The translations under genes were made by a program, and so were the position numbers. This document shows, in pieces, positions 1 through 8,304 of a stretch of 64,000 nucleotides of DNA. The notes below the pieces were generated by a model. That model searched no databases and had not been told where the DNA came from. It saw only the letters and a list, made by a program, of their open reading frames with translations. Positions within the stretch are counted from its first letter, which is position 1; the number at the start of each line of letters is the position of its first letter. Source of the stretch: Mechercharimyces sp. CAU 1602 (lineage in GTDB: Bacteria > Bacillota > Bacilli > Thermoactinomycetales > JANTPT01); the NCBI RefSeq assembly GCF_024753565.1, contig NZ_JANTPT010000003.1, positions 1 to 64,000 on the forward strand, read 5' to 3'.

Positions 1-116
1 CTGGTGGCTATAGCGGAGGGGAACCACTCGTTCCCATACCGAACACGATCGTTAAGCCCTCCCGCGCCGATGGTACTTGGGACGCAGGTCCCTGGAAGAG
101 TAGGTCGTCGCCAGGC
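1..116 (+). rRNA. rrf: 5S ribosomal RNA, possibly lacking its first base or two
   Basis: The sequence has the Bacillales 5S layout. CTGG at the first bases pairs with CCAG near 111-114 to close the molecule, and the loop CCGAACACG lies at about 41-49. It ends an rRNA operon whose 16S and 23S genes would lie upstream of the window, and a strong terminator follows directly. Confidence 0.93.
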
Positions 117-122
117 TACATA

Positions 123-168
123 AACAAACAAAGCCCTCACTTTAATCGAAGTGAGGGCTTTGTTTGTT
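123..168 (+). terminator. rRNA operon terminator
   Basis: A perfect 18-bp inverted repeat (arms 123-140 and 151-168, 10-base loop) whose 3' arm ends in a T-rich run. It lies 6 bases after the 5S gene and ends the rRNA operon. From 169 to about 485 I see no supported gene. Confidence 0.9.
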
Positions 169-485
169 TGTCTGCTTCTGATTTACTAAATAAAATAAAC
201 ATAGCAGAGCGCGGATGAGCGCTAAACTAGGGATGAAAAACCATAACAGGAACTGAATGAGTGAATCAGTGCTTTGCAAGAAAGTCACCACCATCTGAAA
301 AAGATTGAGATAGAAAAGAAATATGAGGATCGTTTTTTGATCTGGGGAAAGCCGATGTAATTATTGCATATAAATTATTAACCACCCTTTATGAAAAAAC
401 ACCGAATATGAACAATTTATTGGCTTCTGTGATATACTGGCGCATAGAGTGAGTGATAACGGTTTGACATATTGCTTGTTTTAAG

Positions 486-515
486 GTATGCCCCCCTTGA
501 CTAGCGGAGATAATG
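486..515 (+). promoter_or_regulatory. sigma-F/sigma-G-type promoter of csfB
   Basis: GTATG at 486-490 and GGAGATAATG at 506-515 are 15 bases apart. This matches the forespore sigma-F pattern (GYATA, 15 bases, GGNNANAATR) with one mismatch in the -35 box and none in the -10. In B. subtilis csfB is transcribed in the forespore by sigma-F. Confidence 0.7.
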
Positions 516-546
516 ATTATAAAAAGGTGAAAAGGGCGGATTTCGA

Positions 547-732
547 TTGAGCCATTTAGGAGAAACCTCATATTGCATTATCTGTGACCAACGGCGGGAT
601 GACGGCTTACTAGTATTGGATGAATTTATTTGTGAAGCGTGTGAACGAGAACTTGTGCAAACAGCAGTGACAGATCAGAAGTATTCGTATTATGTCCAAC
701 AGCTGAAAAAAATATGGTTAAAAGATGCATAA
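547..732 (+). CDS. csfB: Anti-sigma-G factor Gin (CsfB)
   Basis: A 61-residue protein with two Cys-x-x-Cys pairs (CIIC near residues 11-14 and CEAC near 29-32) that would bind one zinc, as in the Gin family. Gin is a forespore protein that holds sigma-G (and sigma-E) inactive until engulfment is complete. The start is a TTG at 547 after a purine-rich stretch (AAAAGGGCGG). It follows the rRNA operon exactly as in B. subtilis and has a forespore-type promoter just upstream. Length and cysteine spacing fit the family. Confidence 0.85.
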   Translation: MSHLGETSYCIICDQRRDDGLLVLDEFICEACERELVQTAVTDQKYSYYVQQLKKIWLKDA

Positions 733-801
733 GGGATCAAATTGATCCCTTTTTCTTTGCCTTTTAAAAGAGAAGTGAAGATATGAAGGGGATGGGGATA
801 G

Positions 802-2226
802 ATGGAGCAGAAGAGAGCACCATTATTTACAGCGTTATGTACTCATGCAGAACGCGCTGAAAAGGGGAATTTTCACGTACCAGGTCATAAGGAGGGACAA
901 GCATATGACCTGGAGGGGGAAAAGTACTTTGCCCCGCTCTTAGCTTTGGATATGACTGAACTTCCGCATTTGGATGACTTACACCATCCTGCGGGTGTGA
1001 TTGCGGAATCACAGCAGTTAGCAGCATCTGCTTTTGGAGCGAAGCATACTTTCTTTTTGGTAGGAGGGAGTACGGCAGGGAACTTGGCAGCAATTTTGTG
1101 TACAATGCAGCGAGGGGATCAATTACTTGTTCCTCGTAATGCGCACCAATCCGTTTTTCATGCGTGTATACTGGCAGGGGTGCGTCCTATTTATATAGGG
1201 GCAGAAATTGATGAGGGAACAGGACTTTGTGCGCCAATAGAGGTAGAGCAGTTAGAGGTAGTGTACACAGAATATCCTGACGTCAAAGGATTACTCCTTA
1301 CTTCTCCTCATTACAATGGAATGTATGAAAAGGTAGAGGAAGTGGCGATTTGGTGTCGACAGAAGCAGCTGTTGTTGCTGGTGGATGAGGCTCATGGTGC
1401 ACACTTTCCTTTCCATAAAGAATTGCCTCTGTCTGCTGTACAGTGCGGAGCCGATGTAGTGGTACAGTCGACACACAAGATGCTACCCGCTATGACGATG
1501 AGCTCTATGTTACATCTGGGTTCAAATCGAGTTTCTCCACAGGAGATACAACGATGGCTACGCATTATACAATCAAGCAGTCCCTCATATCCTTTGATGG
1601 CGTCATTGGATTTGGCTCGTCGTTGGATGGTAGAAAGGGGGGAGACGGAGTTAGAGCGTGTGATAGGCTTATTGACGCAGCTGCGTACAAAGCTTAGTAA
1701 GCTCTCCTATTTGAGAGAGACGAGTAAGCCATATCCGCGTGATCCCTTTAAATTATTATTAGAAACAACTACAGGTGTAACAGGTTACGCCTTAGCACAG
1801 CTTTTGGAAGAAAGAGGTTGCTACTGTGAGCTGGCGGATCCTATGCGTGTTCTTATCGTTTGTTCAGCGGCTACATTGGCAGAAGAGTTGGATCTATTAT
1901 GGAAATCGTTATTAGAGATAGATTCGATAGTGCAAAAAAATAGTATGAAACGGCAACAGAGGAAGTGCCCTACACTGAAGAATACAGCCGCTCTCCCATT
2001 AGATCAACTTACAAAAGCTCCTACAGAAAAAATAGCGTTAATAAAAGCCAGCGGTAGAGTTGCAGCTGAGACTGTGATTCCTTATCCTCCGGGGATTCCC
2101 GTGCTGTTGCCGGGAGAGGAGATATCAGTAGAAATGGTAGATTATCTGGTGGATATCTTGCAAGCAGGGGGGCAAGTGCGGGGACTTACCTCCGTTTCTA
2201 CTCCTTTGATTGACGTGGTAAAATAA
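802..2226 (+). CDS. yaaO: PLP-dependent Orn/Lys/Arg decarboxylase family protein (YaaO-like)
   Basis: A 474-residue fold-type I PLP enzyme of the basic amino acid decarboxylase family. The cofactor-binding segment DEAHGAH is at residues 195-201, and STHK at 223-226 puts the Schiff-base lysine at K226. HVPGHKEG near residues 25-32 is the substrate-loop signature. The C-terminal domain has the family's PPGIP segment. B. subtilis has YaaO at the same place, upstream of tmk. Its substrate (ornithine, lysine or arginine) cannot be read from sequence. The ATG at 802 follows AGGGGATGGGG. Confidence 0.85.
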   Translation: MEQKRAPLFTALCTHAERAEKGNFHVPGHKEGQAYDLEGEKYFAPLLALDMTELPHLDDLHHPAGVIAESQQLAASAFGAKHTFFLVGGSTAGNLAAILCTMQRGDQLLVPRNAHQSVFHACILAGVRPIYIGAEIDEGTGLCAPIEVEQLEVVYTEYPDVKGLLLTSPHYNGMYEKVEEVAIWCRQKQLLLLVDEAHGAHFPFHKELPLSAVQCGADVVVQSTHKMLPAMTMSSMLHLGSNRVSPQEIQRWLRIIQSSSPSYPLMASLDLARRWMVERGETELERVIGLLTQLRTKLSKLSYLRETSKPYPRDPFKLLLETTTGVTGYALAQLLEERGCYCELADPMRVLIVCSAATLAEELDLLWKSLLEIDSIVQKNSMKRQQRKCPTLKNTAALPLDQLTKAPTEKIALIKASGRVAAETVIPYPPGIPVLLPGEEISVEMVDYLVDILQAGGQVRGLTSVSTPLIDVVK

Positions 2227-2274
2227 GAGCAGATGATCAGGAAAGTAAGTGGTGATTTTCAGGGGGACAGATTC

Positions 2275-3251
<977 letters not shown>

Positions 3252-3268
3252 TGGTAAGTGAGGATTAG

Positions 3269-4312
3269 ATGATGTCATTTGATAATATAAAGGGTCAAGA
3301 TCAGGTAGTGAAACAATTGCAATATGGGTTAAAAAACAAGCGTATATCACATGCCTACTGTTTTTCAGGACCAGAAGGAGCAGAGAAGGAGTTAGTAGCA
3401 TGGAATTTTGCTAAAGCTCTTAACTGCGAAGAAGAAGAGATAGATGCCTGTGACCAGTGTCGAACATGCCGTCAAATTGAGCATAGAAATCATCCAGATG
3501 TTCGGGAGCTAGAGCCAGATGGCACCACTATTAAAATAGGGCAGGTGCGGCAGTTAAAGCAGGAATTCTCACGAAGAGCGACGGAAGGATTTACTCGCAT
3601 CTTGATCATTAGACACGCGGAAACGATGACTTTGCAGGCAGCAAATAGCTTATTAAAATTTTTAGAAGAACCGATCACGCCGATGGTGGCGATCCTTATC
3701 ACTGATCATCTTCACGGAATGCTACCTACCATTTACTCACGGTGCCAACCGGTGCGCTTTGTTACGGTTCATCCGCTTCAGCGCAAGAAGCAGCTACTAA
3801 AATTAGGTGTTACAGAGCAAAAATGTTTGATTTTGGCGCAGATGGATGTACAAATAGAGACGGCTCTTCAACTTAGTCAGCTGGAATCGTTTGATCTTTT
3901 TTGTGAGCTGGTGATACAATGGAGTGAGAAAGTATTTGCTGGTAAGAATGAAGCACTCATAGAGATTACGACAAAGCTTCTCTCCGCAATGACCGATGAG
4001 AAAGAAACCTTGTGGATGCTCGATATCCTATTTTTGTGGTTTAGAGAAATTCTAAATCAACAGTTGGGACGCACGGAGCACCTTGTGTTTTTCTCATGGG
4101 AAGAAGAACGGAGGCGTCAAGCAAAATACTGGACACCGCATAAAGTGGCACAAGCTATGGAGAATATCCTGTTGGCCCGGCAGCAATTGATGGGACCCGT
4201 ACCATCCCAGTCGATTTTGGAGTACATGGTGCTGGCTATGCAGGAGGGATCATTAGATGTTAGAAGTCGTAGGCGTCCGCTTTCGCGAAGCAGGAAAGAT
4301 CTACTATTTTGA
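3269..4312 (+). CDS. holB: DNA polymerase III subunit delta prime
   Basis: Clamp-loader subunit (about 347 residues) that helps place the sliding clamp on DNA. The zinc knuckle has a lone cysteine followed by CDQCRTC near residues 53-69, a degenerate P-loop (GPEGAEKE, not expected to bind ATP as in other delta prime subunits), LLKFLEEP, and the SRC sensor motif (YSRCQ). Start codons at 3269 and 3272 are both possible. Its last 56 bases overlap ricT in another frame, so the arginine-rich C-terminal tail (about 18 residues) is read from the start of ricT. Confidence 0.9.
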   Translation: MMSFDNIKGQDQVVKQLQYGLKNKRISHAYCFSGPEGAEKELVAWNFAKALNCEEEEIDACDQCRTCRQIEHRNHPDVRELEPDGTTIKIGQVRQLKQEFSRRATEGFTRILIIRHAETMTLQAANSLLKFLEEPITPMVAILITDHLHGMLPTIYSRCQPVRFVTVHPLQRKKQLLKLGVTEQKCLILAQMDVQIETALQLSQLESFDLFCELVIQWSEKVFAGKNEALIEITTKLLSAMTDEKETLWMLDILFLWFREILNQQLGRTEHLVFFSWEEERRRQAKYWTPHKVAQAMENILLARQQLMGPVPSQSILEYMVLAMQEGSLDVRSRRRPLSRSRKDLLF

Positions 4313-5054
4313 TCCCGGAGAGCATCTTCTTTCTAAAGGCGATCATGTGATTGTAGAAACGGTGCGTGGGATCGAATACGGTGAAGTGGTTTTAGGTAAA
4401 CAATATATGCACGAAGACGAAGTCGTTTTGCCTTTAAGAAAAATCATACGCAAAGCGAACACACATGATTATCAGCAAATGGAAAGCAATGAGGGTGCCG
4501 CTATTAAGGCACTATCCATTTGTAAAGAGAAAGTGGATGAGCATCACTTGGATATGAAGCTGGTTGATGCAGAATATACATTTGATCGCAATAAAGTTAT
4601 TTTCTACTTTACTGCTGATGGGCGTGTTGATTTTCGTCAGCTCGTGCGAGACTTGGCTACTATCTTCCGAACGCGGATTGAATTAAGGCAGATTGGTGTG
4701 CGTGATGAAGCAAAGATGTTAGGTGGAATCGGTCCTTGTGGTCGTGTCCTCTGCTGTTCATCTTTTTTAGGTGATTTTGAGCCTGTATCGATTAAAATGG
4801 CAAAAGATCAAAATTTATCTCTCAACCCCACAAAGATATCAGGGTTATGCGGTCGCCTGATGTGTTGCCTCAAGTTTGAAAATGAGGCTTATGTGGAAGC
4901 GAAGAAAAAGCTCCCCGATATTGGTGAGAAAGTGTCTACACCGAACGGGGAGGGGAAAGTAGTCGTGCTCAATCTATTAGAACGAAGAGTTCAAGTGGAA
5001 TTAGCGGAATCAGGGCAGACAGTCGAACACTCAGCAGATGAAGTGCAATTATAG
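4257..5054 (+). CDS. ricT: RicT (YaaT), PSP1-domain regulatory protein
   Basis: A 265-residue PSP1-domain protein. In B. subtilis RicT works with RicA (YmcA) and RicF (YlbF) to promote RNase Y-dependent RNA processing, and so biofilm formation, competence and the Spo0A phosphorelay. The cysteine clusters CGRVLCCSSF and CGRLMCCLKFE (residues about 161-205) hold the iron-sulfur clusters found on that complex. The ATG at 4257 follows GGAGGG at a good distance, inside the end of holB. Confidence 0.92.
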   Translation: MLEVVGVRFREAGKIYYFDPGEHLLSKGDHVIVETVRGIEYGEVVLGKQYMHEDEVVLPLRKIIRKANTHDYQQMESNEGAAIKALSICKEKVDEHHLDMKLVDAEYTFDRNKVIFYFTADGRVDFRQLVRDLATIFRTRIELRQIGVRDEAKMLGGIGPCGRVLCCSSFLGDFEPVSIKMAKDQNLSLNPTKISGLCGRLMCCLKFENEAYVEAKKKLPDIGEKVSTPNGEGKVVVLNLLERRVQVELAESGQTVEHSADEVQL

Positions 5055-5161
5055 TTCATCATGAGGTCGGCGTCTCCTTGACTTCATTGCTGCTGTAGGG
5101 GTTGCTCACAGGAGATTAATGAGTTTCCGTTATTATATATGTAGGTGATCGAGGTGGGGGC

Positions 5162-5494
5162 GTGGATAAGAAAGAGCTATTTACGCGAGTAACCCAAATT
5201 GAGGATCAGCTTGGGGGACTTTATAGTCAACTAGGCAGTTTGAAAGAACAGATTGTCCAATTGCTTGAAGAGAATACACGCTTGCAAATGGAGAATCAAC
5301 ATCTTCGTGATCAGCTGAAAGAGGAGCATCCGGGGATCGACTCCAGTGAGGTTTTATTAGAAGAAAAGACTGGAGAAGGATATGACAACTTAGCAAAGCT
5401 ATACAATGAAGGCTTTCATATCTGTAATGTACATTATGGCAATATGAGAGCGGAAGAGGATTGTCTTTTTTGTCTAGCATTTTTAAACAAATAG
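5162..5494 (+). CDS. yabA: Replication initiation control protein YabA
   Basis: A 110-residue regulator that binds DnaA and the DnaN clamp and limits re-initiation of replication. The N-terminal half is a leucine-rich coiled coil (tetramerisation), followed by an acidic linker. The C-terminal zinc module ends HICNVHYG then CLFCLAFL, matching the family's His/Cys ligands. Start is GTG 5162 after GAGGTGGGGG. It lies 107 bases after ricT. Confidence 0.92.
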   Translation: MDKKELFTRVTQIEDQLGGLYSQLGSLKEQIVQLLEENTRLQMENQHLRDQLKEEHPGIDSSEVLLEEKTGEGYDNLAKLYNEGFHICNVHYGNMRAEEDCLFCLAFLNK

Positions 5495-5512
5495 CCGGGA
5501 AACCGGCTATTT
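5489..5512 (+). terminator. Hairpin between yabA and yazA
   Basis: A perfect 10-bp stem (5489-5498 with 5503-5512) capped by a GAAA tetraloop, followed by only a short T run. It may be a weak terminator or an RNA-stability element, since yazA begins 16 bases later. Confidence 0.6.
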
Positions 5513-5527
5513 CTCATGAGGTGACAT

Positions 5528-5806
5528 ATGAGTGATCATGAGGATTACGTAGTATACATGGTGCAATGTGGAGATGGCAGTTTATATACAGGTATTACGA
5601 AACAATTGGAAAAAAGGTTAGCAGAACATCGCGCGGGTAAAGGGGCAAAATATACTCGTGGTAGAAATCCACTGACTGTTCGTTATGTGGAGATGGGGCT
5701 AACTCATTCGAAAGCATTGAGGCGGGAGCAAGTGATTAAGCGGCTGCGGCGAACAGAGAAATTGAAGTTGATCGCAGCGTATGAAGGAACGGTGTTAGGA
5801 GAATGA
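5528..5806 (+). CDS. yazA: GIY-YIG nuclease superfamily protein YazA
   Basis: A 92-residue GIY-YIG domain protein of the UPF0213 group. The signature is VVYMVQC then LYTGIT, with the arginine helix (KRLAEHRAGKGAKYTRGR) and the conserved glutamate in REQVIKRL. The role is unknown; the fold is that of single-strand endonucleases such as the UvrC N-terminus. It overlaps rsmI by 4 bases, as in B. subtilis, which suggests coupled translation. Confidence 0.88.
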   Translation: MSDHEDYVVYMVQCGDGSLYTGITKQLEKRLAEHRAGKGAKYTRGRNPLTVRYVEMGLTHSKALRREQVIKRLRRTEKLKLIAAYEGTVLGE

Positions 5807-6687
5807 AGCTTCAAAAGAATAGTGAGTATAACCGTGGTGTGCTTTACATAGTAGGAACACCGATTGGAAACCTTGACGATATGACGGAAAGGGCACGTAA
5901 GACCCTTGCAGAGGTAGACTGTATTGCAGCAGAAGATACGAGGCATACACGAAAACTGCTAACGCACTTTTCTTTTTCTACTCCATTGATCAGTTACCAT
6001 GAGCATAGTAGGGTAGAGCGAGAGCTAGAGATTCTTGAACGACTCCACCGAGGGGAGTCGGTGGCGATTGTAAGCGATGCTGGGATGCCAGCCATCTCCG
6101 ATCCAGGTGCGGAGTTAGTGAAAAGAGCAATAGCAGAAGGGATCGCTGTAGTGCCAATCCCAGGTGCGAATGCAGCTTTGGCGGCATTAGTTGGCTCGGG
6201 ATTATCACCCCAACCTTTTCTGTTTCTGGGTTTTTTACCGCGTAAGTCTCAGGAACGAAAACGCGAGCTTCAGAAGTGGCGACAGGTGGAAGCGACGTTG
6301 GTAATGTATGAATCGCCACATCGGGTGAAAGCGATGTTACAAGATACTAAGAGCACATTGGGAGATCGTCAGATAGTGCTAGCACGTGAATTGACAAAAA
6401 AGCATGAGGAGTGGTTGCGTGGGTCAGTAAGTGAGTCGCTCACGTGGTTACAGGAACATGAGGCGCGCGGTGAATATACGATTGTTGTGGAAGGATTAAG
6501 GGAAGAAGCAAGGGGAGAAGAAGAGAGAGATAAGAAGTGGTGGAGACAATTAACAGTAGAAGAGCATGTGAATTGGTTCATTCGTCGTGGTAGGAATAGT
6601 AAGGAAGCGATTAAGGCGGTTGCTAAAGAAAGAGACCTGAGTAAACGTGAGGTATACCAGGTGTATCATGTGGAGGAAGAAGAGTAA
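5803..6687 (+). CDS. rsmI: 16S rRNA (cytidine(1402)-2'-O)-methyltransferase
   Basis: A 294-residue tetrapyrrole-methylase-fold enzyme that uses SAM to methylate the ribose of C1402 in the decoding centre of 16S rRNA. YIVGTPIGNLDD (residues about 16-27), AAEDTRHTRKLL, SDAGMPAISDPG and PIPGANAALAAL are the standard blocks of the family. The start overlaps yazA by 4 bases. It ends before a hairpin that also serves abrB on the other strand. Confidence 0.93.
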   Translation: MKLQKNSEYNRGVLYIVGTPIGNLDDMTERARKTLAEVDCIAAEDTRHTRKLLTHFSFSTPLISYHEHSRVERELEILERLHRGESVAIVSDAGMPAISDPGAELVKRAIAEGIAVVPIPGANAALAALVGSGLSPQPFLFLGFLPRKSQERKRELQKWRQVEATLVMYESPHRVKAMLQDTKSTLGDRQIVLARELTKKHEEWLRGSVSESLTWLQEHEARGEYTIVVEGLREEARGEEERDKKWWRQLTVEEHVNWFIRRGRNSKEAIKAVAKERDLSKREVYQVYHVEEEE

Positions 6688-6692
6688 AATAA

Positions 6693-6720
6693 AAGCGCAC
6701 CTGGTTGAGGGGGTGCGCTT
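6693..6720 (-). terminator. Terminator of abrB, probably bidirectional
   Basis: A 9-bp stem (6693-6701 with 6712-6720). On the minus strand it is followed by a T-rich run, so it is a good terminator for abrB, and it sits 6 bases after rsmI on the plus strand. A second small inverted repeat (6737-6742 with 6751-6756) lies between it and the abrB stop. Confidence 0.7.
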
Positions 6721-6794
6721 AAGAAGTAAATGAAGCTCCAATCAGAGCGGTTGGAGTGATATATGTTTTCGTAAAAGAAAGAGTATATAAAAAG

Positions 6795-7067
6795 TTATCC
6801 GTTCGTTACACTCTCGTCTTTGATCAGATTGTACATTTCTTCGACAGCTTGTTTGCTAACTACTTTGTTTTTGTAACGGATGGTTTCATCTACTTCGCCA
6901 GAGAAGATACAGGCTGGCTCATACTTTTTCAGTACGATACGCTCTCCGTCAACGTAAATTTCAAGGGCGTCTTTTTCACCAATTCCGAGAGTGCGGCGCA
7001 ATTCGATTGGAATAACCACACGGCCGAGCTCGTCCACTTTTCTAACAATACCGGTTGATTTAAGCAT
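6795..7067 (-). CDS. abrB: Transition-state regulator AbrB
   Basis: A 90-residue DNA-binding protein that represses stationary-phase and sporulation genes during growth. The N-terminal 50 residues (KSTGIVRKVDELGRVVIP and following) are the SpoVT-AbrB swapped-hairpin domain, nearly identical to B. subtilis AbrB. The C-terminal part is the dimerisation region. The frame is open for 23 more codons upstream, but the ATG at 7067 has GAGGAG just before it and fits the family. It stands alone on the minus strand with its own sigma-A promoter and Spo0A site. Confidence 0.95.
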   Translation of the reverse strand: MLKSTGIVRKVDELGRVVIPIELRRTLGIGEKDALEIYVDGERIVLKKYEPACIFSGEVDETIRYKNKVVSKQAVEEMYNLIKDESVTNG

Positions 7068-7128
7068 AATGTCAATCTCCTCTCGATTGTGTATATCTCT
7101 ATGTTTTGGTCTCGATTCGCTGTATTCT

Positions 7129-7145
7129 ACCGTCAAAATTCGACA
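7129..7145 (-). promoter_or_regulatory. Spo0A box(es) in the abrB leader
   Basis: TGTCGAA on the minus strand (7145-7139) matches the core of the Spo0A box. A weaker half-like site (TGACGGT) lies one helical turn further on. They fall about 10-27 bases downstream of the predicted start. B. subtilis abrB is repressed by Spo0A~P bound at tandem boxes in this same position. Confidence 0.65.
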
Positions 7146-7162
7146 GGAACAGCGTTAAATTA

Positions 7163-7191
7163 ATCATACCAGCGTTTACCATAATCGTCAA
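7163..7191 (-). promoter_or_regulatory. Sigma-A promoter of abrB
   Basis: Read on the minus strand, TTGACG (7191-7186) and TATGAT (7168-7163) are separated by exactly 17 bases, so transcription should begin near 7156. No other gene starts leftward here, so this is the abrB promoter. Confidence 0.8.
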
Positions 7192-7300
7192 TATGTTTAG
7201 AGGTAACTTTTCTAGTAATTTTTATCCTAGAGTCGTTAATGGAGGATTAGGCTTTATATACTAGCAGTAGAAAATAGTAGGAAAAGGAGGGGTTAGTACG

Positions 7301-8260
7301 ATGTTTCCCGTTTCTGAGAACTTAAAACATCGATTACGTGAAGTTAACCTGGAGTTGAGGCATATATTCGATGAACCTGAGGCTGAGTCAAGTTTGATAC
7401 GAGGAAAGCTAGCTGCTTTAGGCTCGTTTTTTACCGTGCGCAAGTGGAGTGATGCTGAGTTAACCGCATGGTTGGATGGGACAAGCATTATGGGTGTGGA
7501 CGGATCAGTCAACTCGACTACAGGACCTCACCCACACAACCTCTCCTTGTTCCAAGCATTGGCAAAAGGAACAACGGGAGAAGAGGAATGGGGTGCAGAT
7601 GTGTATACCCCGCTGTTGGCAGCGGAGGAGGAGCAAGAAGAAGGGGGGATGTTGGCGCGTGAGGCCAGGAAACGGGGAGCACAACTATCAGGATTAGAAT
7701 TGGATGTAGCCAAAAAGGCGATGATTACTTATCGCCCTAAAGTGATGATGATGGATGGCTCGTTGCTTCACTTTCAAATGGATGACTGGCATAAGTGGCA
7801 AGAAGTGCGAAAGGTTGCTCTGGAACAGGGTGTTTTGCTAATCGGTGTTTCAGAAGAGATCGGAACGCGAGGAATAGCACAGAAGCTTTATCCCAAACAT
7901 CCAGGACGGTCAGATCGAGAATTTTTATATGGTAGATTAATGATGGGAGAGGGTTTTGAAAGCAAACATTATACTTCTATGGGTGAAGGAATGTGGAAAG
8001 TGGCCTTCCGATCATCCTTGAGTCCTCAGCCGATTGGAGTGGATGGACTGATAGAGCAGCAGGCACAACAACAGGAGTTGATGGATTTACTCTACACATT
8101 AACCCCGGAACAGGGGAGAGGGATTCCGCTATGGCTAGATATTGTAGATAGTGAAGTAAGGGTGACCAATCAACTACTACACGCCATGATTGAGCAGTAT
8201 ATTGACCCTGCTCTGCGCCATCGTCTGTTTTTGTCTAAACGCGCTGATCGAGTGATCTAA
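7301..8260 (+). CDS. nurA: NurA-domain 5'-3' nuclease
   Basis: A 319-residue NurA-family protein. NurA is a Mn-dependent nuclease that works on DNA ends with the HerA translocase in archaea and some bacteria. Candidate catalytic acids are D67 (GVDGS), E133 (SGLELD) and D152 (MMMDGS); the last two are 19 residues apart, as E114 and D133 are in Sulfolobus NurA. A distal HYTSMGEG segment and the C-terminal helical region complete the domain. GGAGGGG precedes the ATG. The HerA partner starts 44 bases downstream. The pair is absent at this place in B. subtilis. Confidence 0.8.
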   Translation: MFPVSENLKHRLREVNLELRHIFDEPEAESSLIRGKLAALGSFFTVRKWSDAELTAWLDGTSIMGVDGSVNSTTGPHPHNLSLFQALAKGTTGEEEWGADVYTPLLAAEEEQEEGGMLAREARKRGAQLSGLELDVAKKAMITYRPKVMMMDGSLLHFQMDDWHKWQEVRKVALEQGVLLIGVSEEIGTRGIAQKLYPKHPGRSDREFLYGRLMMGEGFESKHYTSMGEGMWKVAFRSSLSPQPIGVDGLIEQQAQQQELMDLLYTLTPEQGRGIPLWLDIVDSEVRVTNQLLHAMIEQYIDPALRHRLFLSKRADRVI

Positions 8261-8304
8261 ACTGAAGCTTTCATATAGAAGTATAAGGTAGAGGGGGTAG
8301 CATC

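Noticed and set aside
142-360. Minus-strand hydrophobic reading frame of about 70 codons next to the rRNA terminator
   Set aside because: No good start codon with a ribosome site is present, and it runs into the rRNA terminator stem. Hydrophobicity alone is not enough.
389-571. Minus-strand reading frame of 60 codons overlapping csfB
   Set aside because: It is antisense to the start of csfB and its forespore promoter, and its product matches nothing I recognise.
7468-7697. Plus-strand frames of 64 and 73 codons inside nurA
   Set aside because: They are shifted-frame shadows of the nurA gene with arginine- and glycine-rich products typical of out-of-frame reading.
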